Assembly: GCA_964550855.1 (NCBI GenBank)
Contig: CAZKBQ010000015.1
Span: 20,387-84,386 of the forward strand
From: JAGOBP01 sp964550855
GTDB lineage: Bacteria > Chloroflexota > Anaerolineae > Fen-1058
Reading direction: 5' to 3'
Length of the DNA stretch: 64,000 bases
The position numbers and the translations under genes are program-made. The notes below the pieces were generated by a model. That model did no database searches. It had not been told where the DNA came from and saw only the letters and a program-made list of their open reading frames with translations. Below, one piece after another: positions 27,197 through 35,798 of the stretch (its first letter is position 1; each line of letters begins with the position of its first letter).

Positions 27197-27214
27197 GCGG
27201 CCTCGAGTAAACTC

Positions 27215-27240
27215 AACGCCCCGCCCGCCGGCGGGGCGTT
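27215..27240. terminator. Terminator hairpin between asnS and the convergent WD40 gene
   Basis: A perfect 11-bp GC-rich stem (AACGCCCCGCC with GGCGGGGCGTT) and a 4-nt loop are followed by a short T-containing stretch. It sits between converging genes and may serve both. Confidence 0.75.
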
Positions 27241-27265
27241 GTCATTTCTGGATCAGTCTCGTTCG

Positions 27266-30200
27266 TTACTTGCACAGGCCGCCCAGCCATAGCTGGCACT
27301 CACTGTCAAACATGGATCGTCCTACGCGCCGCTGTGCCTCGGCCAGCATCTCTGTCACATCACCAAAGACTGGCCACAGGCGCGTGGTACCGTCGCGGCT
27401 GGCCGTAACCACGCGCGTGCCGTCGGCGTTGAAACTGGCCGACCAGGCCCGATCGGTGTGACCGGCCAGCGCGCCGATCAGGCGGCCTGTCGCGGTGTCC
27501 CACAACTGCACGGATCCATCACTGCCGCCCAGCAACAGCGTGCGCGCATCGCGGCTATAGGCCAGCGTGGACAGGTTCGACGACAGCGCCGATTTCAGCA
27601 CAGCCAGCAGATTCCCATCCGGCCGATACAACCGAACGCTGTTCTCGTTGTCGATCGTCAAGATCACTTGCCCGTTTGCGCTGACGGCCACGGGCGCTGA
27701 ATAACCGCTCAACGTCGCTCTCAGCGCCCCATCGATCTGCCACACGCGCGTCGTGCCGTCGCCATAAAAGGTGATAATCCGCTGCCCGTCAGGCGTGAAC
27801 ATCGCGGCCGAGGCGGTCGTGGTATCCCCGCCCAACGATCGGATCAACGTGCCATCGGTACGCCACAAACGCGTTGTGCCGTCGTCGCTGGCGGTGAGCA
27901 GCTGCGAACTGTCCGGGCTGAACTTCACCGAATTGATCACGTCTGAATGACCGCTCAACGTGGCGGCCAGCTGCCCGTCCGATCGCCATATGTTGACGTT
28001 TAGACGTGAGAAATCGCGCGCCGCCAGCCATTGACCATCCGGGCTAAAGCAATCAAGCCAGGCTTCACCGGGCGGCGCATCGAGTTGAGCGAGCTGCGTG
28101 CCATCGTCACGCCACAGCCCCGCCAGCCCGCTATCGGTTGGGACGACCAGTCGTGTCCCATCGGGACTCAAGCACGCCGTCCAGGTGAAATCGGTGCGGC
28201 CGGGAAACTCGTGAATGAACGTTCCATCGCTTCGCCACAAGCGGGCCGTGCCATCTTCACTGGTGGTCAGGATTCGCGTGCCATCCCGACTGAACGTCGC
28301 CCAGCGGATGACTGAAGTGTGGCCGGACAAGATCGTCTTCAATTGGCCGTCGGGTGTCCACAATCGTGCCGTGCCGTCGTCGCTGGCCGTCAAGATCGAA
28401 GAACCATCGGGGCTGTAAGCCACCACATTCACCCAATCAGTATGGCCTTCCAGCGTGTGGCTAAACATCCGATCGATCCGCCACAATCTCGCAGTAACGT
28501 CCTCGCCGCCGGTGACGATCCACCGACCGTCCGGGCTGAAGGCGGCGCGGCTGACATCGCGGCTGTGACCGCGCAGCACCGCCACCAGCGTGCCGTCCGA
28601 TCGCCACAACCGCGCCGTATCGTCGGCGCTGGCCGTGACGATGAGCGCCCCGTCGGGGCTGAAGGCCGCCGCATTGACAAAGCTGGTGTGGCCGGCCAGC
28701 GTCGCCACCGGCGTGCCGTCGGCCTGCCACAACCGCGCCGTGCCGTCTTTGCTGGCCGTCAAGATCAACCTGCCGTCCGGGCTGAATTCGGCCACGTTCA
28801 CGATGTCGGCGTGGCCGATCAGCGTCGCCAGCAATTCGCCCTGCAAATTCCAGATCCGCGCCGTCTTGTCCCAACCGGCCGTCAACACGCGCTGTCCGTC
28901 CGGGCTGAACACGGCGGAATACACCTCGGCGGTGTGGCCGGTCAGCTCAACGACCGGCGCGCCATCGGTGCGCCACAGGCGGGCGGTCTTGTCGCTGCTG
29001 GCTGTGACGAGGAGTGACCCATCGGGGCTGAAGCGGGCCGAGTTGATCGCGCCGGTGTGGCCGGTCAATGTCACGACGGGCGTCCCGTCGATTCGCCACA
29101 CGCGCGCGCGGCCGTCGAAGCTGGCCGCAACGACGAGCTGACCGTTCGGGCTGAAACCGACGTCAGTTATGCTGTTATCGAACTGGCCCAGCGTGGCGAC
29201 CAATTGCCCATCACGACGATAGAGCTGCACCTGATCGAGGTTGTTCACGGCTATCAACCGCCCGTCCGGGCTGAAATTGACCGCGTCCACCTGACCGGAT
29301 AACTGAATCAAGAGCTCGGGGCCGGTGCCGGCTGCCGGCCACAGCCGCAGTTGACCATCGGCATCGCCCGTCAGGATCAGCTCGCCGTCCGGGCTGAACA
29401 GCGCGGCAGTCAGTCGATTGCCATGCCCGCGCAGCACTCGATCGAAATTGGCGGTCGATAACGCTTCATACAGCGCCGTGCTCGCTTCAGGCAACACGTC
29501 CGGCCCGATCGCATCCGCGATCTTAACGGCTTCCATCGCCAGCAGCAGTCCCTGATCGCCGTCGCGCGCGACCAGACTGGTGGAATTGGCGGCCAGTGCG
29601 CGGGCCAGCGAAATGCGGCTCTGCCGCTGCGCCTCGTCGCGCTGCAGGTTGGCGCTGATCTCAGCAGTTGCCCGTATTTGCGCCTGGGCCACGGCCTGCG
29701 TGCTGGCGGCCTGCGCCGTGTTGGCGATGGCGGCGTTTTGCACGGCCAGCGTCGCGTTAGCGTTGGCGGTTTGATTGGACTGCACGCCGAACACGCCCGC
29801 TGCCACGCCCAGCAGCACCGCAATGCCCAGCGCGCCGATCAAGTACGTCGCCCGTTGGCGCAGCCGCCGGGCCGATCGGGTCTGCTCTTCAGCTCGCTGC
29901 TTTTCCGATTCGGCCAGCCTGCGCGCATCGTCCAGTTCTTTCTGAACGCGCGCGGCCTCCCGCGCCCGATTGGCCTCTTCTGCCTCGACGGCCGCCTTCA
30001 CGAATGCCTGCGCCAGCCCGCCCAGCACGATCTTCCTGGCTGCCAGCTGCTCCTGCGCATTCGCCAGGCGCGCTCCGACGTACAGGTAACTGGCGTCGCG
30101 CCCGTGCCGTTCCCACTCGGCCGCGTCCTCGGCAATTTGGTTCTGCAGCGCGATCGCGTCGCGGTTCTCGTTGACCAGTCGGCGCAGCCACGGCCACGCC

Positions 30201-31480
30201 TCGATCAGCTTCTCGTGCGCGATGGTCACGATGTCGCGGCCGTCGCGCTCGTCGGTGATGATCAGCCGCGCATCAGCCAGTTTGCCGACCACGGCCTCGA
30301 CCTGTGAGGGCTCGACATTGGCGGGCACCAGTTCGTCGAGCAGCGCCGTGCGCCGCGTATCTTCCGCGCCGCGCCCCACCTGGATCAGGCCGCCAAACAC
30401 ATCGCGCGCAAGCTGCTGCTCGCCCGCACTTAACCGCGCAAAAGACTCATCGGCGTGGCGTTCCAGCGCCTGGTGGATGCCGCCGCGTTCCAGATAATCC
30501 TTCAGCGTCAGCGCGATCACGCCGCCTTTGGCCTGCTGCGCGTCGAACAGATCGCGCAGCGCAAACTGCACCAGCGGCAGCGCGCCCGGCTCGCCCTGCA
30601 TGTCGGCGATGATCTGCGCCACCAGTTCCGGCTCCACCTTCAGACCCACGCGCAGGGCCGGCTGCGCGATGGCGCTGACCAGCTCGGCGGGCGTCATCGC
30701 GCCCACCTGCAGGAACTGCCGATTGAGCAGGTCGTTCAACTGCGGGTATGCCGCGCAGTTGGACACGAAGTCCGATCGCATCGCAAACGCGATCGTGACG
30801 CGCCCGCCCTCGATCGAGGCGGCGTGTGTGAGCAGGTTCAAGAAGGCCGCGCGTTCCGCTTCTCTGGCGACCTGCGTAAACGTCTCCTCAAATTGATCGA
30901 TCAAGATCACGGCCCGCCGCGCCCGATCGTCCTTCAGCGCGATCTCGGCCCAGCGATGCAGGATCGTCGGATCGTCAGGTCCCCTGGCGCGGAGATCGTC
31001 GCCGGCGTTTAGCGATCCGGCCAGGCTCGACGCCACGCGTGCCAGTTCGTCGAGGGGGTTGCGGCCGGGCTTCATCGCTTCGTACAGCCAGCGCTCACTG
31101 CCGGGCAGCGCGCCGTGTTTGAGGCTGTGGATCAGACCCGCGCGCGCCAGCGACGATTTGCCGCTGCCCGACGGCCCGGTGATAAACACCCAGCGCGAGT
31201 CTTTGACGCGCGAGACCAGTTGACGCACAACGGCTTCGCGGCCAAAAAACAGATCGGCGGAGTCTTCGTCGTAAGTGGCGAGACCGAGGTAGGGACAGCG
31301 CCCGTCGAAGGGCCGGGGTTGAAACGTCGTGGCGATCTGATCGAGCAGGACGCGGACTTCGTCGGCGGTGTAGCCTTGATACGAAACGATCTTGTCGCGG
31401 CCGACGACGTCGCCCCCGATGTTGATGCTGGCCGCATCGAGGGTCAGACTGGAGTTGGAAGGAGAATCGTTGTCAATCAC
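27266..31480 (-). CDS. STAND NTPase with membrane helix and about 17 C-terminal WD40 repeats
   Basis: This 1404-aa protein starts at the GTG at 31480; an earlier in-frame start would lie upstream of the promoter. Residues 22-31 hold GGDVVGRDKI. An nSTAND NTPase core follows, with Walker A GPSGSGKSS (102-110) and Walker B AVILIDQFEE (190-199). A charged coiled coil precedes one membrane helix (about 547-570). About 17 WD40 units run from about 683 to the end, enough for at least two propellers. STAND proteins are ligand-gated switches and many are anti-phage sensors. No classical effector domain is visible at the N-terminus, so output may go through a partner or through membrane perturbation. 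Confidence 0.9.
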   Translation of the reverse strand: MIDNDSPSNSSLTLDAASINIGGDVVGRDKIVSYQGYTADEVRVLLDQIATTFQPRPFDGRCPYLGLATYDEDSADLFFGREAVVRQLVSRVKDSRWVFITGPSGSGKSSLARAGLIHSLKHGALPGSERWLYEAMKPGRNPLDELARVASSLAGSLNAGDDLRARGPDDPTILHRWAEIALKDDRARRAVILIDQFEETFTQVAREAERAAFLNLLTHAASIEGGRVTIAFAMRSDFVSNCAAYPQLNDLLNRQFLQVGAMTPAELVSAIAQPALRVGLKVEPELVAQIIADMQGEPGALPLVQFALRDLFDAQQAKGGVIALTLKDYLERGGIHQALERHADESFARLSAGEQQLARDVFGGLIQVGRGAEDTRRTALLDELVPANVEPSQVEAVVGKLADARLIITDERDGRDIVTIAHEKLIEAWPWLRRLVNENRDAIALQNQIAEDAAEWERHGRDASYLYVGARLANAQEQLAARKIVLGGLAQAFVKAAVEAEEANRAREAARVQKELDDARRLAESEKQRAEEQTRSARRLRQRATYLIGALGIAVLLGVAAGVFGVQSNQTANANATLAVQNAAIANTAQAASTQAVAQAQIRATAEISANLQRDEAQRQSRISLARALAANSTSLVARDGDQGLLLAMEAVKIADAIGPDVLPEASTALYEALSTANFDRVLRGHGNRLTAALFSPDGELILTGDADGQLRLWPAAGTGPELLIQLSGQVDAVNFSPDGRLIAVNNLDQVQLYRRDGQLVATLGQFDNSITDVGFSPNGQLVVAASFDGRARVWRIDGTPVVTLTGHTGAINSARFSPDGSLLVTASSDKTARLWRTDGAPVVELTGHTAEVYSAVFSPDGQRVLTAGWDKTARIWNLQGELLATLIGHADIVNVAEFSPDGRLILTASKDGTARLWQADGTPVATLAGHTSFVNAAAFSPDGALIVTASADDTARLWRSDGTLVAVLRGHSRDVSRAAFSPDGRWIVTGGEDVTARLWRIDRMFSHTLEGHTDWVNVVAYSPDGSSILTASDDGTARLWTPDGQLKTILSGHTSVIRWATFSRDGTRILTTSEDGTARLWRSDGTFIHEFPGRTDFTWTACLSPDGTRLVVPTDSGLAGLWRDDGTQLAQLDAPPGEAWLDCFSPDGQWLAARDFSRLNVNIWRSDGQLAATLSGHSDVINSVKFSPDSSQLLTASDDGTTRLWRTDGTLIRSLGGDTTTASAAMFTPDGQRIITFYGDGTTRVWQIDGALRATLSGYSAPVAVSANGQVILTIDNENSVRLYRPDGNLLAVLKSALSSNLSTLAYSRDARTLLLGGSDGSVQLWDTATGRLIGALAGHTDRAWSASFNADGTRVVTASRDGTTRLWPVFGDVTEMLAEAQRRVGRSMFDSECQLWLGGLCK

Positions 31481-31523
31481 CGCGGCCCCCGCTCGCCAGA
31501 AGATCAAACACGATCGTTTACGG

Positions 31524-31532
31524 ATTATAGCA
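31524..31532 (-). promoter_or_regulatory. Extended -10 promoter of the WD40 STAND gene
   Basis: TGCTATAAT on the minus strand (31532-31524) matches TGnTATAAT. A start near 31517 rules out the longest open frame and supports the GTG at 31480. Confidence 0.6.
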
Positions 31533-31614
31533 CGGGCCGCCACGCATTGCGTGCTCCAAACAAAACCGGCCTCGCGCTGTCACAGCCGCGAGGCCGGTGT
31601 TTATCGTCGGGCTA

Positions 31615-31869
31615 TCAGACTGACTCAAATACCTGGACTTCGAAGCGCCCACTCAGGTCGCCCAGCAGCGCCTGCAGGTCTTCCACCGACAGGGCAGTGT
31701 CAAAGTGCAGCCGCCACGCAGGCGGGCCGGGGTCCCACGTCACATGGGTGATGATGCCGACCTGCGCCAACCGACCCTGCACGGCCGGGCTGCCGCCATA
31801 GCCGTGGATCACGTAGTGATGATCGAGGATCTGCTCTTTGACCGGTGAAGGGGCGGATGTCGGGCTCAT
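31615..31869 (-). CDS. Small protein between two STAND genes, unknown function
   Basis: This 84-aa protein has a strong GGAGGTG ribosome-binding site about 6 nt before its ATG, which argues that it is real. It shows a predicted beta-rich centre (VIHGYGGSPAVQGRL, then ITHVTWDPG) and a helical end (VEDLQALLGDL). It is not recognised. It starts 47 nt after the NACHT gene stop on the same strand, so it is likely part of that unit and a candidate accessory or inhibitor of the STAND proteins. Confidence 0.65.
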   Translation of the reverse strand: MSPTSAPSPVKEQILDHHYVIHGYGGSPAVQGRLAQVGIITHVTWDPGPPAWRLHFDTALSVEDLQALLGDLSGRFEVQVFESV

Positions 31870-31916
31870 TCCACACCTCCACTTCTAGCTTACCACACAT
31901 TGTCAAGCCGGGCGCG

Positions 31917-34871
31917 CTAAACCTCAAACGCCGCGATGGAGATGACGGGCCTGAAGCCCACGTCGTGATCCAGCCCGCCCGGAATGGATTGCAGCCGTGA
32001 GGTGGTGAAGGCATATTTCTGGTTGGTGATCCATGATCCGCCGCGCACCACGCGCGTGCGCTCGGCCGCTCCCTCGCTGCGGTTGGAATTGGGCCGATAG
32101 GGATATGGCTCGTACAGGCTTAGCGTCCATTCCCACACGTTGCCGCTAATGTCCATCAAGCCCAGCGCCGATGCACCCTGCGGATAGATGCCCACCGGCG
32201 TGGGATGACCGATGCGGCTCTCGCCGATGTTGGCGCGGCTCTCATCCCAGGTTCCCGTGCCCCACGGATAGCGCGCGTCGTGGCCGGCGCGCGCGGCTTT
32301 TTCCCACTCGGCTTCGGTGGGCAGCCGCACCACAAAACCGCTGGGCAGAATATAATCATCGGGAACCACAAACGACCGCTTGCTGCCAGCCAGGCTGGCG
32401 CGCAGCTGGGCATCCAGCCATTTGCAATAGGCTGTCGCTTCGAACCAGGAGACGCCGATCACCGGCCGGTTAAAGTAGTGACGTTGGTCGTCCCACAAAA
32501 TCGGCGCGCTGCGCTGTTCGGGTGGGCGACGCTTCAGCCAGTCCAACAGCGCGCCCTCGTCCACCTGCCGGTCCCATTCGCCGGTGCGCCAGGCCCAGCC
32601 CTCTTTTGTCCAGACATCGGGCTGATCGTACCCGCCGCTTTGAATGAATGCTCTGAACTGTGCCACGGTCACCGGATAGCGGGCGATCCAGTAGGTGTAG
32701 GGAATATCCACTTTGCGCTGCCCCGAGCTCTCTTCGGGCAGGGTGCCGGTGCTGCGGCGGCGCGAACCCATGACAAACGGGCCGGCCGGTATCTCGACGA
32801 AGCCCCAGTATGATTCGGGTTGCCCCTGATATTGGCGCGGCATATACAGGAAGTCCGGATCGAAGCGCGGATCGCCCAGGCGGCCCAGCGCGTCGCCGAT
32901 TTCGGCCCGCTCGCGCGCCGGCAGCTGCCCGCCTTCCACGATGCGCAGCAGCCACTTGCGCGCCCGCCGGATAATGGCGTCGTAGTGCGGGTGGCGTTCG
33001 GCTTTGTCCATCAGCCGCAGTTCCACCAGCGCCATGCCCACCAGCGCGGCGGTGCGCAGCTGTTTCTCGTTGATCTCCCCGACGGCGTCTTCGGGGTCTT
33101 CGGGCAGCAGCACGTTGATCAACGACACTGCATTGCTCAGGCCGCCCTGGCGCGCCTTGCCCACGCCCAGCAGAAACACTTCCTGCCACCAGCGCGGGTC
33201 TTCGTCCAGCAGCTGCTGCAGCCGCTCGGCGAACTGCGGTTGATTGGCCAGGTAACACGCCGCCAGGAACTCTTGAAACGACCGGTGCGGAAATGTGTAG
33301 ACGCCATTGCGCCGCGCGATGAGCAGCCCCGCACGATCTTTCAGGTAGCTCAGCAGCGAATCAGGATCGAGGTTTCGCAGCAGCGGCCGGAAAGCCACCA
33401 GCACCTCGCCTTCGCTGATGTCGGCCGGCTCCGCATCATTGACGGATTCTTTGCGCTGTCGATCGTGCACGGCAAAGGCCAGGGCCTCCAGCGCCGCGCG
33501 GACGCGTTCTTCACCCACACGCAGCGTCTGCGTGATGCCGGGTTCCACCACCAGCTCGCCGCCCGGCCCTTTCACCTCGCGCGCGCGCTGCCAGCGGCCC
33601 AACAGCAGCTTCACGGTCTCTTCGTACAAGTCGGCGCGATCTTCCGGCAGTTGACCCCAGCTGGAGTGCAGCGTCGCCATGAGGGTGAGCAGCAGTGGGC
33701 GCGAGGCCAGATCGGCCAGGTAGGGGCGCTCCTTCAAAACCCGATAGAGCCGCTTGCCCTTGTCGCGCGCCGTGTCCTGATTCCAGCCCATTGAGGCGCG
33801 CACGGTCTGATACCAGCGCATGATGAAGCGATCAACCTGGTCTTCGGAGAAAGGCGCCAGCGCCAGGATCGAGAACCCGTCCAGGTGCCATCTGGGATCA
33901 GCGTAGGCGTACGGGCGGGCCGTGACCAGGATGCGCGATTTGTCGCGCGGCAGCGTGCCCGCCAGTTCCTGCACCGCTTCCAGCAGCGTCTTGCGGCGCT
34001 GCTGAGCCTCCGGCACTTCGTCCAGTCCGTCCAGCATCACCAGCGCGCCGTCGTTCAGCAGCCGCTCCTGCAGATGAGGCAACAGGCGCTGCGCCGCCGC
34101 TTCGCCCAGACGCACGGCGATGTCGTCGTGCAGCGCCGCCCACAACATCTGCGCGGTGCCGCGAACGGCGTTGGGCGCGATGTGGCGCGCCGCGGCTTCA
34201 CGCAGGATCAATCGGACGGGCAGCAGACCGGACAACGGGCCAGACAGCGCGCCCGGCTGCGTGGCCATCAAGTAGGTCAGGTAGTTGACGAAGGTGGTCT
34301 TGCCCGAGCCGGGATCTCCCAGCAGCACCGTCCAGGCGTTGGCGTCGGCGGCCAGCGTCTCGATCAGCGGGGCGCGTTCGCGGCCCTCGCCCCGTGATAG
34401 CTGCGCCGCCCACTCGCGCTCGTTCGGCTCTTCGTCGGTGGGCTGCAGCGGCTCAATCACGTCGAGGTCGATGTAAATGTCGGGCAGGGGGATGATCTGC
34501 TCGCCGCTCGTCCGCACAAATTCCTTGTCGATGACGCCCAGTGGCAGGCGGCGGCATTCGGCGGCCAGCGATCGATAGTAGGCGCGCAGCAGGTTCTCCG
34601 GTGCGTCCCGATCGGCGATCACCACCGTCTCGATCTGATTGTCCATCAGCACCGTGCCGCCGCTGACCGACGTGATCTTGTCGCGGCCCACCACGTCGCC
34701 GCCGATATTGGCGGTGGAGGCGCTGATGGCAACACCGGTCAGCGCGGCCAGCTGCCGCTCCAGTTCGGCGCGTTTGTCGTCCACCACCGCGTCGCCCAGC
34801 AGCAGACGCAGCGCCTCCAGCTTGCTGATCTGTTCTTGAATCTCGGCCGCGCGGAGTTGTGCTTGATCCAT
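31917..34871 (-). CDS. NACHT STAND NTPase with C-terminal FGE-sulfatase (SUMF1-like) domain
   Basis: This 984-aa protein starts with an amphipathic coiled coil (about 1-45), then GGDVVGRDKI at 57-66. A NACHT core follows with Walker A GDPGSGKTT (185-193) and Walker B ALVMLDGLDEV (277-287). Helical repeats lead to a C-lectin-fold FGE/SUMF1-like domain (about 685-984) containing FVMGS, RLPTEAEWEKAAR, GNVWEW, VVRGGSW and a final GFRPV. In STAND proteins this domain is thought to sense a ligand rather than make formylglycine. Its ATG is 3 nt after the stop of an alpha/beta hydrolase, so the two are coupled. An anti-phage or stress-sensing role is plausible but unproven. Confidence 0.92.
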   Translation of the reverse strand: MDQAQLRAAEIQEQISKLEALRLLLGDAVVDDKRAELERQLAALTGVAISASTANIGGDVVGRDKITSVSGGTVLMDNQIETVVIADRDAPENLLRAYYRSLAAECRRLPLGVIDKEFVRTSGEQIIPLPDIYIDLDVIEPLQPTDEEPNEREWAAQLSRGEGRERAPLIETLAADANAWTVLLGDPGSGKTTFVNYLTYLMATQPGALSGPLSGLLPVRLILREAAARHIAPNAVRGTAQMLWAALHDDIAVRLGEAAAQRLLPHLQERLLNDGALVMLDGLDEVPEAQQRRKTLLEAVQELAGTLPRDKSRILVTARPYAYADPRWHLDGFSILALAPFSEDQVDRFIMRWYQTVRASMGWNQDTARDKGKRLYRVLKERPYLADLASRPLLLTLMATLHSSWGQLPEDRADLYEETVKLLLGRWQRAREVKGPGGELVVEPGITQTLRVGEERVRAALEALAFAVHDRQRKESVNDAEPADISEGEVLVAFRPLLRNLDPDSLLSYLKDRAGLLIARRNGVYTFPHRSFQEFLAACYLANQPQFAERLQQLLDEDPRWWQEVFLLGVGKARQGGLSNAVSLINVLLPEDPEDAVGEINEKQLRTAALVGMALVELRLMDKAERHPHYDAIIRRARKWLLRIVEGGQLPARERAEIGDALGRLGDPRFDPDFLYMPRQYQGQPESYWGFVEIPAGPFVMGSRRRSTGTLPEESSGQRKVDIPYTYWIARYPVTVAQFRAFIQSGGYDQPDVWTKEGWAWRTGEWDRQVDEGALLDWLKRRPPEQRSAPILWDDQRHYFNRPVIGVSWFEATAYCKWLDAQLRASLAGSKRSFVVPDDYILPSGFVVRLPTEAEWEKAARAGHDARYPWGTGTWDESRANIGESRIGHPTPVGIYPQGASALGLMDISGNVWEWTLSLYEPYPYRPNSNRSEGAAERTRVVRGGSWITNQKYAFTTSRLQSIPGGLDHDVGFRPVISIAAFEV

Positions 34872-34874
34872 GGC

Positions 34875-35753
34875 TCAATCCAACAGATGCTGAGTGAAAA
34901 ATCCGGTAATGCGCCGGCGATACGCTTCGGGCTGGCGCGTTTGCAACTGGCGATGCGCGGCGTCGGGCACGCGCCACAGCTCTTTCGGCTCGCCGGCCCG
35001 CTGCCACAACAGGTCAACTTCGGCGCGCGGCGCAAACGGATCGAGCTCGCCGAACATCAGCAGCAGCGGCTTCGGCGCCACCCGATCGATCCACCGGGCC
35101 GGATCGGCTTGCTGCCAGTCCCGGCCGGTGCGCCACCCGGCCGCGGTCAGCAAGAGCCGCGCGAGGCTGTAGGCTGCACTGTCGGGCAGGCCGCGCTCGC
35201 GCAGGCCCACCGCCACGGCCGTGAGCACGTGGATGAACGGGCTGTCGGCCGCCACTGCGTCGATGCCGGGACAGACGGCGGCGGTCGAGATCGCCACGGC
35301 GCCGCCCATGGAAAAACCCAGCACGCCTACTTTGGCAGCGCTGCGCGACCGGGCAAAGTCCACCGCGGCCAGCAGATCATAGCGTTCGTCCAGCCCCAGC
35401 GTCACCCGCTGTCCGTCGCTGCGGCCGTGTCCGCGCCAGTCAAATGTTAGCACATTCAAGTTTAAAAAGTGAAACCACGGTAAAACGGCCGTATCCGCGT
35501 CGATGGAGCCGTTGGCGCCGGGGCAGACGATGACCGTGGGGGCCAGAGCAGCCGATCGGGCGGGGATGTACCAGCCGCGCAGCGTCAGCCCGTCACTTGC
35601 CTGGAATTCGATGTCCTCAAAGGCTAGATCGTAATCGGCGGGCGAGGCGGGCGCATCGGGCCGGCGCCGTGCCATCAGGTAGTTGGAGCCGAGGTAGGCG
35701 AGGGCGGCCAGCCCGGCGAGAATGACGGTGAAGAAGATGAGCAGGTAGAGCAT
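34875..35753 (-). CDS. Membrane-anchored alpha/beta hydrolase
   Basis: This 292-aa protein has an N-terminal membrane helix (about 3-22) and an alpha/beta-hydrolase fold with nucleophile S148 in GFSMGG, an acidic residue in GELDPF and His in DAAHR. Substrates could be esters, lipids or peptides. No Shine-Dalgarno is visible before the ATG. It directly precedes the NACHT-FGE gene with a 3-nt gap, so the hydrolase may be the output or partner of that STAND protein. Confidence 0.82.
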   Translation of the reverse strand: MLYLLIFFTVILAGLAALAYLGSNYLMARRRPDAPASPADYDLAFEDIEFQASDGLTLRGWYIPARSAALAPTVIVCPGANGSIDADTAVLPWFHFLNLNVLTFDWRGHGRSDGQRVTLGLDERYDLLAAVDFARSRSAAKVGVLGFSMGGAVAISTAAVCPGIDAVAADSPFIHVLTAVAVGLRERGLPDSAAYSLARLLLTAAGWRTGRDWQQADPARWIDRVAPKPLLLMFGELDPFAPRAEVDLLWQRAGEPKELWRVPDAAHRQLQTRQPEAYRRRITGFFTQHLLD

Positions 35754-35798
35754 CAGGAGTAATCCGTAACGAGTAACAGCAACGCCGACACATACTCG

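Noticed and set aside
31481..31543. Earlier start for the WD40 STAND protein
   Set aside because: It lies upstream of the extended -10 promoter at 31532-31524 and would not be transcribed from it.
31917..32815. Diversity-generating retroelement
   Set aside because: Only a target-like C-lectin domain is present; no reverse transcriptase, accessory gene or template repeat was seen in the window.
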